Shown here in pieces: positions 43,796-53,634 of a stretch of DNA of 64,000 nt. The notes beneath the pieces were generated by a model. It ran no database searches and was not told where the DNA came from. It saw only the letters and a list, made by a program, of their open reading frames with translations. The stretch is from Parasedimentitalea maritima. Its GTDB lineage: Bacteria > Pseudomonadota > Alphaproteobacteria > Rhodobacterales > Rhodobacteraceae. Each line of letters begins with the position of its first letter. The first letter of the stretch is position 1. A program made the translations under genes and the position numbers. The stretch covers positions 426,745 to 490,744 of the forward strand of contig NZ_VAUA01000003.1 of the NCBI RefSeq assembly GCF_005771405.1, given 5' to 3'.

Positions 43796-45040
43796 CTAGC
43801 CAAGCATTGCCAGCAACTCGCGCGATGGTGCACCCGTTACCGGGAGGCCACGGCTGGTCTGATAGGACCGGATTGCAGCTTCGCTTTTAGGGCCAATAAC
43901 CCCATCGGTGCCCCCAGTATCAAATCCTGCAGCGGTCAACTGTTTCTGCAATCGGCGGCGGTCGTCAATCGTCAACCCGTAGCGATCTGGAGGGAAACTG
44001 GCGGACAATGGTCCCGCCCCGACAATACGATCCGACAAATAGCCAACGCCGATGCCGTAATTCTCGGAATTGTTATAGCGCAAAATGACATTGAAGTTGC
44101 GAAAGGCCAGAAATGCCGGGCCACTGGGGCCAGAGGGCAGCAACAAGGCCGCTGCACCATGATCTGGCACAGATCCACCGGTGACAGTTTTGACGCCCAG
44201 CGCTGACCATTCTGAAACGGCACGTCGTTTGTCGCGCCCGGCAAGCGCGGTGTTAAATCCTGATGGCAGGCGCACCTCCTGGCCCCAGGGTTTGCCACGT
44301 TGCCAACCTGACGCCTTTAGGTATGCGGCAGCGGATGCCAGACCATCTGTGGGATCGTCAGACCAGATATCCCGGCGTCCATCACCGCGAAAATCAACAG
44401 CATAGGCCGCATAGGTTGTGGGAATGAACTGCGTATGCCCCATCGCGCCAGCCCAGCTGCCGACCAATCCAGACGCAGCAACATCACCCTTCTGCAAGAT
44501 CCGCAGCGATTCAATCAGTTGCTTTTCAAAGAAGGCGCCGCGCCGACCGTCATAGGCTAGGGTTGACGTTGCTGAGATTACCGAAATGTCACCGCGACGG
44601 GTTCCGTAATTGCTTTCCATCCCCCAGATCGCAGCAATCACCGATGTTGGCACACCATAGCGCGTTTCGATCTCCCCCAGCAGTGCCGCGCGTTGGCGGT
44701 AATTTGACCGCCCTGCAGCCACCTTTTCCGGCGATGCGACAATGGCAAGATAGTCCTCAAGCGTACGCGAGAACTCAGTTTGGTTGCGGTCGCGCTTGAC
44801 CACTCCGGGCAGAAAACCGGCATTGCGAAACCCTGCGTTCAGGGTCGCCTGCGAAATGCCCTGTTGCATGGCCCGGTTGCGAAAGGCGGCAACCCATGCG
44901 TCATAGCCAGAATTTGGCTGTGGGCGTAGATCAGGATCAGTTGTGCGAGCGTTGCTTGGCCCGGTTACAGATCCTGCCGTGCACCCGGCCATTACTGCTG
45001 CCAGCCCTGTGGCGGCAACCCACCTCCGTGTGACGCGCAT
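43796..45040 (-). CDS. Lytic murein transglycosylase, MltB-like, with peptidoglycan-binding domain
   Basis: 414 residues. A lipoprotein signal ends in the lipobox MAGC (VMAGCTAGS). The GH103 catalytic domain has IWGMESNYGTRRGD (catalytic Glu) and GAMGHTQFIPTTYAAYAVD. A C-terminal PG_binding_1 domain spans roughly the last 65 residues (TDGVIGPKSEAAIRSYQ). It cleaves the glycan strands of peptidoglycan from the outer membrane. Alphaproteobacterial relatives share the fused C-terminal domain. It stands alone, converging on the LuxR gene. Confidence 0.9.
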   Translation of the reverse strand: MRVTRRWVAATGLAAVMAGCTAGSVTGPSNARTTDPDLRPQPNSGYDAWVAAFRNRAMQQGISQATLNAGFRNAGFLPGVVKRDRNQTEFSRTLEDYLAIVASPEKVAAGRSNYRQRAALLGEIETRYGVPTSVIAAIWGMESNYGTRRGDISVISATSTLAYDGRRGAFFEKQLIESLRILQKGDVAASGLVGSWAGAMGHTQFIPTTYAAYAVDFRGDGRRDIWSDDPTDGLASAAAYLKASGWQRGKPWGQEVRLPSGFNTALAGRDKRRAVSEWSALGVKTVTGGSVPDHGAAALLLPSGPSGPAFLAFRNFNVILRYNNSENYGIGVGYLSDRIVGAGPLSASFPPDRYGLTIDDRRRLQKQLTAAGFDTGGTDGVIGPKSEAAIRSYQTSRGLPVTGAPSRELLAMLG

Positions 45041-45160
45041 ACCAAAATTCCTTTCTGCAAATCCTAGTGTTCAAGATGTTCATTTCATCCACAGGGTGCA
45101 AGGGCTCGATATCAAATGAACTGGAACAATCCCAATGTAGAGACGGAACAGGCCCAGAGG

Positions 45161-45583
45161 CTATTTATCGTAATGCACACCTACGGTGACTTTGCCCGGC
45201 AACACCGAGGCCTGGCTAAAGTTCGGGTCATCCTCGCGGTTTGGTGCACCTGACCCACCTACCCCCTCTAACAAATGGTTGCCGCGCGTGTTCAGATCTT
45301 CGTCGCCGTTTTCATCATGAAACAGAAAAACAGCATAGGGACCTTCATTCAACGCAGAGAAATTATGACGCACTATACCCGTCTGCGCCGATATTTCAGC
45401 ATAACCCACGGCGTTCCAATAGTTGAGTGTCTCATAGTCTTTGGCGTTATCGAACACGAGAACCAGAACATTCCCTCTATTGTTGCGCACGCCTTCGATG
45501 GTCAATTGGATGCCCTCAGAAAACGCTGGTGCAGATAAGGTCAGAAAGGCCGCTAAAGGAAATGGGAGCAAACGAGTTTTCAT
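45161..45583 (-). CDS. DUF2141 periplasmic protein
   Basis: 140 residues with signal peptide MKTRLLPFPLAAFLTLSAPA. The DUF2141 pattern is seen: an N-terminal strand with IEGVRNNRGNVLVLVFDNAK, then GPYAVFLFHDENGDEDLNTR, an acidic EF-like turn, and a C-terminal GKVTVGVHYDK. Function unknown for the family. It overlaps the RND pump gene by four bases, so it is part of that operon. Confidence 0.82.
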   Translation of the reverse strand: MKTRLLPFPLAAFLTLSAPAFSEGIQLTIEGVRNNRGNVLVLVFDNAKDYETLNYWNAVGYAEISAQTGIVRHNFSALNEGPYAVFLFHDENGDEDLNTRGNHLLEGVGGSGAPNREDDPNFSQASVLPGKVTVGVHYDK

Positions 45584-48500
45584 ATGGGTTTCCTTTGAAC
45601 TTTTGAGGAGAAAATGTTGGGGCGAAACAGGGCAAACAGGTCTTCGGTTATTGCAATCAGCACCGGTACAAGGATCAGCATCAACGCAGTTCCGAACAAC
45701 TCGCCGAAGACCAGCGAAACTGCTGCTGGAATAAGGTATTGCGCCTGTTCAGAGGTCTCCATGAGCAATGGCATTAGCCCGATCACGGTTGTGGCTGTAG
45801 TCAGAAAAATGGCCTGAAACCGCCCCAAACCCGCATCTTTCAATGCATCGGACACGGTCTCCCCGTCTTCACGCGCCTGATTGTAACGGGTAATCATGAC
45901 CAGACTGTCGTTCACCACAACACCCGTCAGCGCCAGCATCCCAAAGAAGGAAAACAGCGATAATGTCACTCCCGTGATCAAGTGCCCAACCGCAGCCGCA
46001 ATAAAACCAAAGGGCACGATCGCCAGGATGATTACCGGCTGCCAATAGCTCTTTAATGGGACTGCCATAAGAATATAGATCAGAACCGCGGCCAGGATCA
46101 GCGCATCAATCAGATTGCCCTTTATTTCCCCGATTTCCTCCAGCTCCCCCGCTCCCACAACTTTGACGCTTGGGTATTTTGAGGAAAGTTGCGGCACCAA
46201 CTGTTCAAATACGGCCTGTCCAACTTCTTCCGGGGCCACCACCCCGCGGTCAATGGTTGCGGCCACAGTGTTCACACGCTGCCCATCGCGTCGAAAGATC
46301 ACCCCCGCGACATAACTGCCTTCAATGTCCGCAACGGTCTGCAACGGCACCCATGCACCGGTTGAGCTTCGCAGATGGGTTTGCATCAGGTCGTCAATTG
46401 TATCGCGCGCAGTGCGCGCGTTCTGCACAACAACACGCACCTCGGCCCCATCACGATGGACCCGGGTCACTTCAGCACCGCCAAAGCCATAGCCAATCTG
46501 GTTTGCCAGGGTTTCTGCTGTGAAGCCAAGATTGCGGGCATCCGTGCGCAGGCGCAGTTTCAACTCTGGCTGCCCCCCCACCAAGCCATCCCGAATATTC
46601 GTTACACCGTCGATTTCATCCAGAAACCTGCGCATCTCGATACTCGCTTGGGCAAGCAAATCCGGATCTTTCGACATCAGACGGATCTGGAACCCACCAG
46701 CCAGCTCATCCGACCCGGAAAATTCGAGTTCTGTTGCACCTTCGACCTGCCCCACCCGGTCTCGCCAGGCTGTCACCACGTCCAAAATTGCCACCTCGGG
46801 TCGTTCAGCCACCGGCACCATCTCGGCGTAAAGCTGGGCACTGCCTGCACTGCTGATCAGGGTGAAAAAGGTCCTGATCGGTGGCTTTTCCATACCTTCG
46901 CGTTCTGCAATCTCTGCATTCAGCTCCCGGCCAAGTTTTTCGATCCTGTCCACATTGGCCTTTGTCAGGGCAAACGGCGCGCGCGCATCCATTTCAAGGT
47001 TCACTGTGATAATCTGTCCCGGAACATCAGGGAAAAACACTGTTTTAACCTTGCCCAACCCCATCAGACCCAACCCCAACGTGCCCGCAGCAATGAACAG
47101 GATCAGCACCGCGTATCGATGCGCGATAGAAACAACAAGAATTGGCTGATAAACGCGATCGCGAAACCAGAACAGACCGCCACGGGCTGCATCCTGAACC
47201 CGCCCCCACAGGCGGGTCACCATGTAGCGGCGTTTCCCGTCCATCGGAAATTGGGCCAGATGTGCCGGTAAAATGAGTTTGCTTTCAATCAATGAAAAAA
47301 TGAGTGCCGAGATCACGATGCCTGCAAAGCTGGCCAGGACTCTGCCCAGTGGATTATCCATCAACAGCATCGGGAAGAATGCGGCGATCGTTGTCAGCAC
47401 ACCAAACACAGTGGCGACAGCAACGCGCTCCACCCCGCGCTCAGTTCCCTCCACAGGGTCTTTTACCTTCTTTCGCTCTTCGAATACGCTTTCGCCGACA
47501 ACAACTGCGTCGTCCACCAAGATGCCCAAAGCGATGATCAGGCCAAACGTTGTGACATCGTTGAGCGAGTAGTCCACCCATTTTGAACCTGCGACAGCCA
47601 TCGCTCCCATAACCGAAATCGGGATCCCCATCGCCACCCAAAATGCAAGCCGCAGATTTAGAAACACCGCCAATATCAGGGTGACCAACAGCAGTCCCTG
47701 CACCCCGTTGGACTTAAGCAATGCCAAGCGATCCGAAATGTAACCGGCACTATCGCCCCAAACCTCTGCTTCGATGGATGGCGGCAGCTGTGCCTTGAAG
47801 TCTTCGATGACCTCTCGCACCACGTCGCTGATTTCCAGCAAATTTTCCTTTTGCCCAATCAAAATCTCCATGCCGACAGTCGGATTTCCGTTCAATCGAA
47901 ACAGAAAGTCACCATCTAGAAAGCCATCCTCTATAGTGGCCAGGTCTGCCAAAGGGACATAAGAGCCGTCGGCCCGTTCAATGATCGGCAGCGCCGCATA
48001 TTCGGGGGCATAACGCGCCCTGTCATCTGCGCGCAGAAAAACGGTGCCACCTTCGGTGTGCAACTGGCCAGCCTGAAATGTCAGTGAATTCGCCTGAATT
48101 GCGGTGGAAACATCAGCGATGGTTAGCCCGTATTGGCGTAGCCTTTGTGGATCCACCTCAATTCGCAACTCGCGCGGGATTAACCCCCAGATATTCAGTC
48201 GAGACAATTCAGGTTGCGCCAACAGTTCCTCTTTTAGCCGTTGAGCCAAAGTCTGCAGGGTCGCCGGATCAGCATCCCCATGCAGGTTCACATAGAGCGC
48301 TGGAAAGTCATATCCTGAGGCCTCGATCACGGGCCGACGCGCCGTCGCTGGCAGATCAGTCATCCCATCAATCCGGATGCGAACCCGATCCAAAACCGTT
48401 TGCAGTCTTACCCCACCTGCGCGGCGTACGGAAATCGAACTCACTCCATTGCTCGACTGTGCGGAAATGCTGCGGACACCTTCCACCCCCTCTAGCGCTT

Positions 48501-48708
48501 GTTCGACTTTCCGGGTCACCAACTCATCAACCTGCTCGACGGTGGCATCCGGAAAGACGACGGAAATTTCCACGCTTTCCGGGGGAATACGTGGAAACCC
48601 TTCGATACGGATTGAGAACATCGTCTGCACACCAAGAAACAATATCAATGCCATTAGCAAGTTTGCGGCAACGGGGTTGCGGATGAACCAAGAGGCAAGT
48701 GACTTCAT
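45580..48708 (-). CDS. RND-family efflux transporter (AcrB/MexB superfamily)
   Basis: 1042 residues. The first helix is NPVAANLLMALILFLGVQTM, then two large periplasmic loops and twelve helices in two halves. The proton-relay helix carries LGILVDDAVVVGE (two Asp), and the second half has LTGVVVNDSLVMITRYNQA. It is the inner-membrane pump of a tripartite system. Drug or lipid specificity cannot be read. It overlaps the adaptor gene by four bases. No outer-membrane channel gene is seen, so it probably uses a TolC encoded elsewhere. Confidence 0.9.
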   Translation of the reverse strand: MKSLASWFIRNPVAANLLMALILFLGVQTMFSIRIEGFPRIPPESVEISVVFPDATVEQVDELVTRKVEQALEGVEGVRSISAQSSNGVSSISVRRAGGVRLQTVLDRVRIRIDGMTDLPATARRPVIEASGYDFPALYVNLHGDADPATLQTLAQRLKEELLAQPELSRLNIWGLIPRELRIEVDPQRLRQYGLTIADVSTAIQANSLTFQAGQLHTEGGTVFLRADDRARYAPEYAALPIIERADGSYVPLADLATIEDGFLDGDFLFRLNGNPTVGMEILIGQKENLLEISDVVREVIEDFKAQLPPSIEAEVWGDSAGYISDRLALLKSNGVQGLLLVTLILAVFLNLRLAFWVAMGIPISVMGAMAVAGSKWVDYSLNDVTTFGLIIALGILVDDAVVVGESVFEERKKVKDPVEGTERGVERVAVATVFGVLTTIAAFFPMLLMDNPLGRVLASFAGIVISALIFSLIESKLILPAHLAQFPMDGKRRYMVTRLWGRVQDAARGGLFWFRDRVYQPILVVSIAHRYAVLILFIAAGTLGLGLMGLGKVKTVFFPDVPGQIITVNLEMDARAPFALTKANVDRIEKLGRELNAEIAEREGMEKPPIRTFFTLISSAGSAQLYAEMVPVAERPEVAILDVVTAWRDRVGQVEGATELEFSGSDELAGGFQIRLMSKDPDLLAQASIEMRRFLDEIDGVTNIRDGLVGGQPELKLRLRTDARNLGFTAETLANQIGYGFGGAEVTRVHRDGAEVRVVVQNARTARDTIDDLMQTHLRSSTGAWVPLQTVADIEGSYVAGVIFRRDGQRVNTVAATIDRGVVAPEEVGQAVFEQLVPQLSSKYPSVKVVGAGELEEIGEIKGNLIDALILAAVLIYILMAVPLKSYWQPVIILAIVPFGFIAAAVGHLITGVTLSLFSFFGMLALTGVVVNDSLVMITRYNQAREDGETVSDALKDAGLGRFQAIFLTTATTVIGLMPLLMETSEQAQYLIPAAVSLVFGELFGTALMLILVPVLIAITEDLFALFRPNIFSSKVQRKPI

Positions 48709-49859
48709 AGCTCAACCCTCACCCTTTGTGGGGTCACCCGTTGGCCGGGCAGGAACGAAGCAAGAGGTGTTTTGACGATGTTCCAGGGGCCTGATCCCTG
48801 CGGAGAAAATACAGAAATTGTATTTTCAGTGCGAAACAGGATGTCCGGTCTGAAACGGCGCAGTTGGTTCTTTCTGTCCACCATCCAGACATAACCGGCC
48901 CTTGAAAGAGCGGCTTCGGGTATGGCCAATGTGTTCGAAATGCTCCGCCCGTGGAATACAACTTTCAAAAAGTCACCTGCCAACATTGCTTCGCTCGGAT
49001 TGCGGATTTCCAGAAACACGCGCACTTGGCGGGTAGCTTTATCCAAAAATCCTCCCCCTTGCCGTATGCGTGCCTGCCCAAGTAGGCGCCCATCGCGATG
49101 AAAAACCTCAGCCGTTTTTCCTGCGATAGGATGATCAAGTAATTCCCAGTCGGCCTGGCTCAATTCCACCATCAACTCGAACTGGCGGTCATCCGATAAG
49201 TGCACCAGAGTTTCCCCCGCATTGACCGTTTGCCCAAGGCTGGCCGAACGCTTTGTGACAAAGCCAGAGAACGGGGCGGTAATCTCGGTATTTTCAAGCT
49301 CTCGCTGCGCCGCCTGCAATTGGGCCTTTGCGGAGGCCACGGTACGTTCTGCAATACGCACCTGAGGCAAATGAATGGCAAGGTCGGTTGGCGGCTTGGT
49401 GCCATCTCTCTCAAACTGGCGTAGGGCAACGGCCATGCTGTTTTGAGCGCGCAATAACGCCAACCTGGCATCTTCAAGGCTCAGTTCAGCAGATGCCACT
49501 GTGGTTTGAAACTGAGTTTTTTCGATCGAAAACAAACGCGCGCCCTTTTGAACACGCGCACCTGCTAAGGCTTCGTCGTATACTTCCAGGATCCGCCCGG
49601 ATACGGCACTCCGGATGTCCGCATCCCAGTGCGGACGTAACTCTGCGTAAGCCGAAATCGTAGCATTGACCTCTTTGAAACCGATCTCATGAACGGTCAC
49701 AACCGGAGCAGCTCGCGGAGGCTCAGTTCTAGATACATCTGCTGTGTTTTCTGCTTCGGACAATATGACCAGAACAGTGGCCAGAAATGTCAAAGACACA
49801 AAAAACCAAACCCACCGCCACGTTTTCGAAGCTCTAACTTGTGTGGGTTTGTCGGCCAT
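48705..49859 (-). CDS. RND periplasmic adaptor (membrane fusion protein)
   Basis: 384 residues with an N-terminal signal-anchor (WRWVWFFVSLTFLATVLVIL). The family layout is visible: a lipoyl half (AYAELRPHWDADIRSAVSGR), a coiled-coil hairpin in the middle, the second lipoyl half (ITAPFSGFVTKRSASLGQTV) and a beta-barrel region. It connects the pump to an outer-membrane channel. First gene of the operon, divergent from tetR. Confidence 0.88.
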   Translation of the reverse strand: MADKPTQVRASKTWRWVWFFVSLTFLATVLVILSEAENTADVSRTEPPRAAPVVTVHEIGFKEVNATISAYAELRPHWDADIRSAVSGRILEVYDEALAGARVQKGARLFSIEKTQFQTTVASAELSLEDARLALLRAQNSMAVALRQFERDGTKPPTDLAIHLPQVRIAERTVASAKAQLQAAQRELENTEITAPFSGFVTKRSASLGQTVNAGETLVHLSDDRQFELMVELSQADWELLDHPIAGKTAEVFHRDGRLLGQARIRQGGGFLDKATRQVRVFLEIRNPSEAMLAGDFLKVVFHGRSISNTLAIPEAALSRAGYVWMVDRKNQLRRFRPDILFRTENTISVFSPQGSGPWNIVKTPLASFLPGQRVTPQRVRVEL

Positions 49860-49929
49860 TTCAATTCCTTCCAGCGATCATTCAAACCAAAGCACCACTT
49901 GCGGCAGTGCGTGAATTTCTATATACAGT

Positions 49930-49941
49930 GAACGATCGTTC
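49930..49941. promoter_or_regulatory. Perfect palindrome GAACGATCGTTC, probable TetR operator
   Basis: The 12-base palindrome lies in the 103-base gap between the efflux operon and tetR, 22 bases before the tetR start. Its position would block both promoters. Binding by the neighbouring TetR protein is inferred. Confidence 0.6.
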
Positions 49942-49962
49942 GTTCAAGTATAAGGCAGAAAA

Positions 49963-50589
49963 ATGTCGGGCCAAGAAGACGCACCAGAGAGCAAACGAAA
50001 CAAGGCACTTGCAAAAAGGCGACGCAAAATTCTTGAAGCAGCCGTGATGTGTTTTCTGGAAAACGGCTATCACCAGACCGGAGTTCGTGACATTGCCACC
50101 CGCGCGGGAGTGAGCTTGGGAAATCTCTACAATCACTTCCCCAGCAAGCATGACGTTCTTGTGGAGATCGCTGGACTTGAACGCGACGAACTAGCCCCAT
50201 TTCTAAAAATCCTGGCGAAGACCTCCCCTGCCCCAAAAGTCTTGGACAAGTTTGTCACGGCTTATGCAAAACACCTCGCGGCGCCAGAGAATGTGATACT
50301 GAGTATCGAAATAACCAGCGAAGCAATCCGCAAGCCGGATATCGCTGATTTATTCCTGGAAAACAGAGACCTGCTGACTTCGAGTCTGACAAGTGTTCTG
50401 AGCCGTGGCGCCGCTGACGGCGATCTGCGCCCCCTATCAGATCCCTCTGATACTGCTCAGTTAATACTTGAGCTAATCGAAGGAAGTGCCGCCCGAAGCA
50501 TGTTGAGTGGCGTTCCAATGCGCAAGATTTTGGGCGGTGTAAGGGACTTTATCTCAGCCGCAGTGTTGCCACCAGATACAGCTGTTTAG
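49963..50589 (+). CDS. TetR-family repressor of the RND efflux operon
   Basis: 208 residues. The N-terminal HTH reads ILEAAVMCFLENGYHQTGVR, then DIATRAGVSLGNLYNHFPSK, exactly the TetR pattern. The C-terminal ligand domain resembles TetR_C-type regulators without obvious specificity. Divergent orientation and the palindrome in between make it the likely local repressor of the pump. Confidence 0.9.
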   Translation: MSGQEDAPESKRNKALAKRRRKILEAAVMCFLENGYHQTGVRDIATRAGVSLGNLYNHFPSKHDVLVEIAGLERDELAPFLKILAKTSPAPKVLDKFVTAYAKHLAAPENVILSIEITSEAIRKPDIADLFLENRDLLTSSLTSVLSRGAADGDLRPLSDPSDTAQLILELIEGSAARSMLSGVPMRKILGGVRDFISAAVLPPDTAV

Positions 50590-50644
50590 CCAAGAAATTC
50601 CTCGCAGCAGTCAACAAAGGATGTTTAGGCGCGACCTGTCTGCG

Positions 50645-50669
50645 CGAGCGGGCCACAACAGCCCGCTCG
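50645..50669. terminator. Stem-loop between convergent tetR and BCCT genes
   Basis: Stem CGAGCGGGC (50645-50653) with GCCCGCTCG (50661-50669). It has no T-run, and may serve both converging genes. Confidence 0.45.
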
Positions 50670-50679
50670 GTTAATATGG

Positions 50680-52515
50680 TTACTCGGCAGGTGCAGCAGC
50701 CGTTTCATTGTGTTTATCACGCAACCCGTCGCGATACAGCGCCTTAGCCAGCGACACACACATCAGCCCCATCACCATCGTGAAAGGTAGGGCCCCGATG
50801 ATCATGGCGCTCTTCAACGCCTTCATGGCGTCTTCACCGCCATTGATCTTGCCTGCAATCAACAGGGTGCCAATCACCAGTGTCAGGATGACGCCCCAGA
50901 CGATGCGATGTTTGACACCCGTTTCCTGCTCGCCGCCCGACATGATGGTGTTCATCACCAGAATGCCCGAGTCAGCCGACGTCACCAGGAACGTCAGGAT
51001 CAGGACCACACACATGATGGTGATCATCGACAGGAAGCTGCCTGATAACATCTCGCTCAAGGTCACAAACAGCTTGGCGGTGCTAGACGCCCCGATGATG
51101 ACCCCATCTGCGCCACCGGTCAGTTCCAGATCAATAGCCGTACCGCCCAGAATTGCCATCCATGCGAAGCAAACCAACGTTGGTGCAAAGACACAGCCGA
51201 CAATGAATTCCCGAACTGAACGACCCTTGGAAATGCGGGCAAGGAACAGGCCAACGAAAGGTGAGAACGCGATCCACCAGGCCCAGTAGAACGTGGTCCA
51301 CCCAGATTGCCATCCGAATTGGCGCCCCGCGTTACCAGCTTCGTACACCGCGGCCAAAGTTGCCTCTGGCAGTTCCGCAGCTGCGCCTTCAAGCCCAGAC
51401 TTAAACCCGTCAAACGATCCCCAAGCGTTGGTTGCGCCTGCCATCAGATCCCCCGACAGAGGCTTGGCAGCTTCGGGCAATGCCGCGGCAAAGGCATCCG
51501 CAGATTGCGGACCATAGGCACCAAAGCTCAGCGAGACAAAATTCAGGATGTAGTCCACCAGAGCCGTGGCGTAGGTGGTCATTGCAAACAGGAAGGATCC
51601 GAACACGACAAAAGTCAGCAATAGGATAATCGACAGCACCAGATTCAGGTTCGACAGGTATTTCACCCCACGCCCCACCCCGGAAACCGCCGAAATGATT
51701 GACAGTCCCATGATGACAACCAAACCAGTGACAAGTCCCACTGTGCCGGGTGCCGGTGCGTCGCCGGTCATATCCATCATCCAGTCCATACCAGTGATGG
51801 CATAAAGCCCATCAATGAACTGGCTGACGCCAAATCCAATGGTTACCGATACGCCAAGGATCGTCGCAACAACCCCCAAAACATCAACGATGTGACCAAA
51901 GATGCCATTCACATATTTGCCAAACAGTGGCGTCAGAGCGGATCTGATGGTCAGTGGCATATCCCGTGTATAGGCATAATAGGCCAGCGCCAGACCAGTG
52001 ACGACATAGATCGCCCAGGCATGGATGCCGTAGTGAAGAAAGGTGTAGCGATACCCCGATTGCAAAGCCTCTACAGAGTTGCCTGCGACCTCACCTGAAA
52101 CGACCACTGGGTTTGACCCCCAAAGCCCCATTGGTTCAGCGGTGGCGAAAACCATCAACCCAACACCCAAACCAGCCCCGAACATCATCGAAAACCATGA
52201 AAAGTTAGAGAACTCCGGCGCTTCTCCTTCGCGTCCCATGACGCGTTTCCCGGTTTGCGGCAGGGCTGCTACAACAAACAGAAAGAAGGCAAATGCCCCA
52301 ACGATCACGATATAAAACGTATTGAAATCGTTCAGGATGCGCCCGTTTAACGACCCCAGAGTGTTGTTAGCATTGGCTGGCCATACGAGAGCCCAGATAA
52401 CCAGCAAGGCCATTGTGATCTTGCTGATAAGTGCGATCGGCAGACTGTATCCTTCATAGAATCCAGCCCCCGCTTTCTTAATTTCCAGCTCCGTAAATGG
52501 AGGCTTGATTGACAT
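50680..52515 (-). CDS. BCCT-family transporter (betaine/carnitine/choline type)
   Basis: 611 residues from the ATG at 52515, which follows GGGAGAG; a start six codons upstream is less likely. About twelve helices. The family block is GWTTFYWAWWIAFSPFVGLF, with the Trp-rich helix that forms the cation-binding aromatic box. A central extra loop of about 70 residues (AFAAALPEAAKPLSGDL onward) is longer than in most members. It imports a trimethylammonium or related zwitterion. It lies downstream of the catabolic genes and probably belongs to the same unit. Confidence 0.88.
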   Translation of the reverse strand: MSIKPPFTELEIKKAGAGFYEGYSLPIALISKITMALLVIWALVWPANANNTLGSLNGRILNDFNTFYIVIVGAFAFFLFVVAALPQTGKRVMGREGEAPEFSNFSWFSMMFGAGLGVGLMVFATAEPMGLWGSNPVVVSGEVAGNSVEALQSGYRYTFLHYGIHAWAIYVVTGLALAYYAYTRDMPLTIRSALTPLFGKYVNGIFGHIVDVLGVVATILGVSVTIGFGVSQFIDGLYAITGMDWMMDMTGDAPAPGTVGLVTGLVVIMGLSIISAVSGVGRGVKYLSNLNLVLSIILLLTFVVFGSFLFAMTTYATALVDYILNFVSLSFGAYGPQSADAFAAALPEAAKPLSGDLMAGATNAWGSFDGFKSGLEGAAAELPEATLAAVYEAGNAGRQFGWQSGWTTFYWAWWIAFSPFVGLFLARISKGRSVREFIVGCVFAPTLVCFAWMAILGGTAIDLELTGGADGVIIGASSTAKLFVTLSEMLSGSFLSMITIMCVVLILTFLVTSADSGILVMNTIMSGGEQETGVKHRIVWGVILTLVIGTLLIAGKINGGEDAMKALKSAMIIGALPFTMVMGLMCVSLAKALYRDGLRDKHNETAAAPAE

Positions 52516-52611
52516 TGGAACTCTCCCTTCCACTGTTGGCTCATTCGAGCATTTGGAACAGGCCTTATGTTGGCCTGTCCAATTTACCTGCCTCCCCCGG
52601 CAGGTATTCCC

Positions 52612-53622
52612 TTAACCGAGCAGTTGCTCGATCCGGGCAAGGGTTGCGGTGTTGACCGCAACGCCCTGTGTCTGCGCCAAAGCGCGTTTTTTGCTGCGCC
52701 CGTCGCCCGGCAAATGCGCACCCTCCTGTTCATGAACAGAGTTGGCCAACTCTGCGATGCGAGCCGCAAACAGATCTCGGGACGTTGCAGCGGGATCAAT
52801 TGCCAAAAAGAACTGTCCTGTTTTGGGTGGTCCACCAGCGGTCCCTGAAAATGGCGAGGCATTGATGCCCAAAGTGGCGCCGCTAAGTGCGGCAGCCATC
52901 AATTCAACCAACACTGCAACTCCGACCCCCTTGTACCCGCCGGAAGGTGCCATCGATCCCTTTAAGCCAACATTCGGGTCTGTGGTCGGATTGCCGTCAC
53001 CATCTAATGCCCAGCCAACTGGTATGGGTTTCCCTTCGCGCGCATGTTTCATCACCTCACTCTTGGCGATAGTGCTAGCACTCTGGTCGATCAATATCGC
53101 CGGTTTTCCATCAATTCCCGGCGCGGCGATCGAAAATGGATTGGTCCCAACTACCGGCTTGTATCCCCCAGATGGCGCAATAGAGGCCGGAGCATTGGTG
53201 AACCCAAGTCCAACAAGACCCGCCTCGGCCAGCCGATGGGTGTGGTATCCCAGTACTCCGCAATTATAGGAGTTGTGGATCGACAGTGCTGCGACGCCCT
53301 GTTGGCGGGCAAGCGGGATCAGCTGTTCAAACCCTGTGTCGATCGCAGAGTGAGCAAACCCAGTTGCCGCATCTACCGTGATCACGCCAGGTCTGGGAAC
53401 CTCAAGTTTGGGAACAGCCTGACCATCGACTTTTCCACACAGCACATGTTCTGCATAGATCGGGATATAGGCCAACCCGTGGCTGGCAACGCCATCGGCT
53501 TCTGTTGCCGCCGTAGCGACAGCCAAGGGCCGGGCATTCTCAGGAGAGGTTCCAGCAGCCACAAGCGCAGCAAAGGACAGGTCTTCGATGTCAGCAAGGC
53601 TGAGTGTTCGGGTCTCAATCAT
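52612..53622 (-). CDS. Ldh2/YlbC-family NAD(P)H-dependent oxidoreductase
   Basis: 336 residues. Family blocks are ASHGLAYIPIYAEHVLCGKV, HNSYNCGVLGYHTHRLAEAG and GTNPFSIAAPG, which contain the catalytic His and the substrate/NAD binding loop. The family includes malate/L-lactate/ureidoglycolate dehydrogenases and delta-1-piperideine/pyrroline-2-carboxylate reductases. The last type fits a cluster that degrades a cyclic amino compound. The exact reaction is not determined. The ribosome site is GGAGAA just before the ATG. Confidence 0.85.
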   Translation of the reverse strand: MIETRTLSLADIEDLSFAALVAAGTSPENARPLAVATAATEADGVASHGLAYIPIYAEHVLCGKVDGQAVPKLEVPRPGVITVDAATGFAHSAIDTGFEQLIPLARQQGVAALSIHNSYNCGVLGYHTHRLAEAGLVGLGFTNAPASIAPSGGYKPVVGTNPFSIAAPGIDGKPAILIDQSASTIAKSEVMKHAREGKPIPVGWALDGDGNPTTDPNVGLKGSMAPSGGYKGVGVAVLVELMAAALSGATLGINASPFSGTAGGPPKTGQFFLAIDPAATSRDLFAARIAELANSVHEQEGAHLPGDGRSKKRALAQTQGVAVNTATLARIEQLLG

Positions 53623-53634
53623 AGGTTCTCCAAA

